Assembly: GCA_026214975.1 (NCBI GenBank) | Contig: JAOBSW010001121.1 | Span: 48,301 to 112,300, forward strand | Origin: Gentiana macrophylla | Taxonomy: Eukaryota > Streptophyta > Magnoliopsida > Gentianales > Gentianaceae | DNA: 64,000 nucleotides | Direction: 5' to 3' | The notes under the pieces: generated by a model | What the model was told of the DNA's origin: nothing | The model's input: the letters and a program-made list of their open reading frames with translations, nothing else | Database searches by the model: none | Shown here: positions 62,682 through 64,000 of the stretch, piece by piece | Numbering within the stretch: the first letter of the stretch is position 1 | Layout: each line of letters begins with the position of its first letter | Made by a program: the position numbers and the translations under genes

Positions 62682-64000
62682 TTAGAATATACCTGGTAAG
62701 TCCATACAACTGGAACTCTCGATCATATCATCCTCAACTTCCCAAGTAGCTTCATCCGGTGAATGATTGCTCCATTGCACCAGAACCAAAGGAATCAACC
62801 GTCTCTTAATCATCTTCTCTTTCCTGTCCAAAATTCTGATCGGTGTCTCATCATACGAAAGATTGTCTTGAAGAATCTCCGGATCAACCGTAGTCTCAAC
62901 ATCCGTCTTGGTCATACACTTCTTCAACATCGAGACATGAAACACATTGTGGACTCTTGACATGGATTCCGGTAACTTAAGCTTGTAAGCCAATGGTCCA
63001 ACTTTTTCCAGAATCTCGAAAGGTCCAACGTACCTCGGACTTAGCTTTCCCTTTTGTCCAAAACGTTTCACTTTTTTCATTGGTGAAGCTCGTAGGTAAA
63101 CTCTTTCACCAACTTCGAACTCAAGAGGTCTTCTTCTAACATCTGCCCAACTCTTCTGTCTGTCTTGAGCTGCCTTCAGATTCTTCTTAACCAACTGAAC
63201 TCTTTCTTTGGCTTACTCAACCAATTCCGGCCCGGTGATTTGTCTTTCCCCGACTTCATCCCAAAACAACGGCGTTCTACATCTCCTTCCATACAATGCT
63301 TCAAACGGTGGCATGCCTATACTTGCATGATAATTGTTGTTATTGACAAACTCCGCTACCGGTAGGTAATCATCCCATGATTTGCCTACTTACAAAACAC
63401 AAGCTCTCAGCATATCTTCAAGTGTTTGGATAGTCCTCTCAGATTGTCCATCTGTCTGAGGATGAAATGCCGTACTCAAATCCAACTTGGTTCCGAAAGC
63501 TGCTTGTAAACTTTTCCAAAACCGACTGACGAACCTCGAGTCACGATCCGAAACTATCGAGATAGGTACTCCATGTAACTTCACTTTATTATCCAAGTAT
63601 AGTGTCGTCATTTTCTTCAAGGGCATATCGACCTTATATGGTAAGAAATGAGCGGATTTGGTCAATCTATCCACAATCACCCAAATCGCATCATGACCGC
63701 CTCTTGTCTTAGGTAAACCGGTGATGAAATCCATCGTAATCTTATCCCACTTCCATTCAGGGATATCTAACGGCTTAAGCATTCCTCCCGGTCTTCTATG
63801 TTCTGCTTTAACCTTCTGGCAGATATCACACTCCGCCACAAACTTAGCTATTTCCACTTTCATCGAGGGCCACCAAAACCTTTCCTTCAAGTCTCTGTAC
63901 ATTTTAGTGGCTCCCGGATGGACTGCAAAAGCAATCCTATGTGCCTCTTCCATAACTCTCTGTCTTAAATTGCCAACATTAGGCACACACGAACGATCCT
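62682..64000 (-). pseudogene. GypH pol: integrase and chromodomain (partial)
   Basis: Minus strand, entering from the right edge. Zinc domain ([36 protein letters not shown]), DDE core ([43 protein letters not shown]), then WDDYLPVAEFVNNNNYHASI, then GKLSPRYVGPFEILEKVGPL. It ends in a chromodomain-like tail (PIRILDRKEKMIKRR, VQWSNHSPDEATWEVEDDM) and TAA near 62692. The integrase C-terminal GPF/Y motif plus chromodomain marks a chromovirus, best fit Tekay/Del. Two in-frame TAA stops (63390-63392 and 63213-63215) break it, with no frameshift. Confidence 0.88.

Noticed and set aside
1..64000. tRNA, rRNA, snoRNA or miRNA genes
   Set aside because: I saw no cloverleaf with A/B boxes, no rRNA-like sequence and no convincing miRNA precursor; the hairpin at 792-862 is too imperfect to call.

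Overview
The window is nuclear DNA of a flowering plant, most likely a eudicot, in a repeat-dominated (heterochromatic) part of the genome. This rests on plant-type Ty1/copia and Ty3/gypsy LTR retrotransposons (Athila-like, Tat/Retand-like and Tekay-like chromovirus), a Stowaway-type MITE, GT-AG introns, plant TATA boxes and long (AT)n microsatellites. I see no intact host gene, rRNA, tRNA or CRISPR. Element names used below (Cop1-3, LTR-A, GypD, GypF, GypG, GypH, E, J, K, M) are local labels.

Layout. 1-2.34 kb: minus-strand gypsy remnant GypG (LTR plus gag). 2.37-9.48 kb: a 2-kb solo LTR (LTR-A1), split inside its (AT)n tract by copia element Cop1 (3569-8643). 9.48-10.74 kb: minus-strand copia pol fragment. 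10.74-15.2 kb: LTR-like sequence, exon-like coding blocks of an unrecognised gene, a TGTTACTTTG minisatellite and a diverged tandem duplication. 15.24-26.64 kb: Athila-like GypF (end of pol, two related accessory ORFs, polypurine tract, 3' LTR), interrupted by Cop2 (19546-24565, target duplication TTGTT). 26.64-46.76 kb: Tat/Retand-like GypD with 5' LTR, PBS, gag, protease, RT, two RNase H domains and integrase. A 2-kb solo LTR (LTR-A2) is inserted in the last codons of its pol. Downstream lies an antisense, spliced accessory gene with its own TATA box, split by insertion E1, which itself carries Cop3 (39825-44227, target duplication GATAT). 46.76-49.2 kb: a second, inverted copy of E beside a minus-strand copia gag fragment. 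49.2-53.2 kb: AT-rich sequence with a poly(A) retroposition scar and a 604-bp tandem duplication of a terminal exon. 53.16-57.28 kb: gag-only LTR element J, with a 618-bp solo LTR (M) inside its 5' LTR. J appears to sit in an intron of minus-strand gene-like locus K. 59.08-59.33 kb: Stowaway MITE. 60.23-64 kb: 3' LTR and integrase/chromodomain end of minus-strand chromovirus GypH.

The main story is nesting, three to four levels deep. In two places deleting the inserted element on paper restores a coding frame exactly: LTR-A2 in GypD pol, and E1 in the GypD antisense gene. That fixes insertion order and validates the boundaries.

Three observations stand out. (1) LTR pairs of the young copia elements, and also of GypD, are nearly identical except in short stretches rich in CAG/CTG. 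Frameshifts in the copia genes fall in the same contexts, and two of three primer binding sites have lost the A of CAG. This looks like consensus error at methylated CHG sites rather than decay. (2) GypD carries an antisense, intron-containing gene with its own promoter. (3) GypF carries two related accessory ORFs, each with promoter-like sequence.
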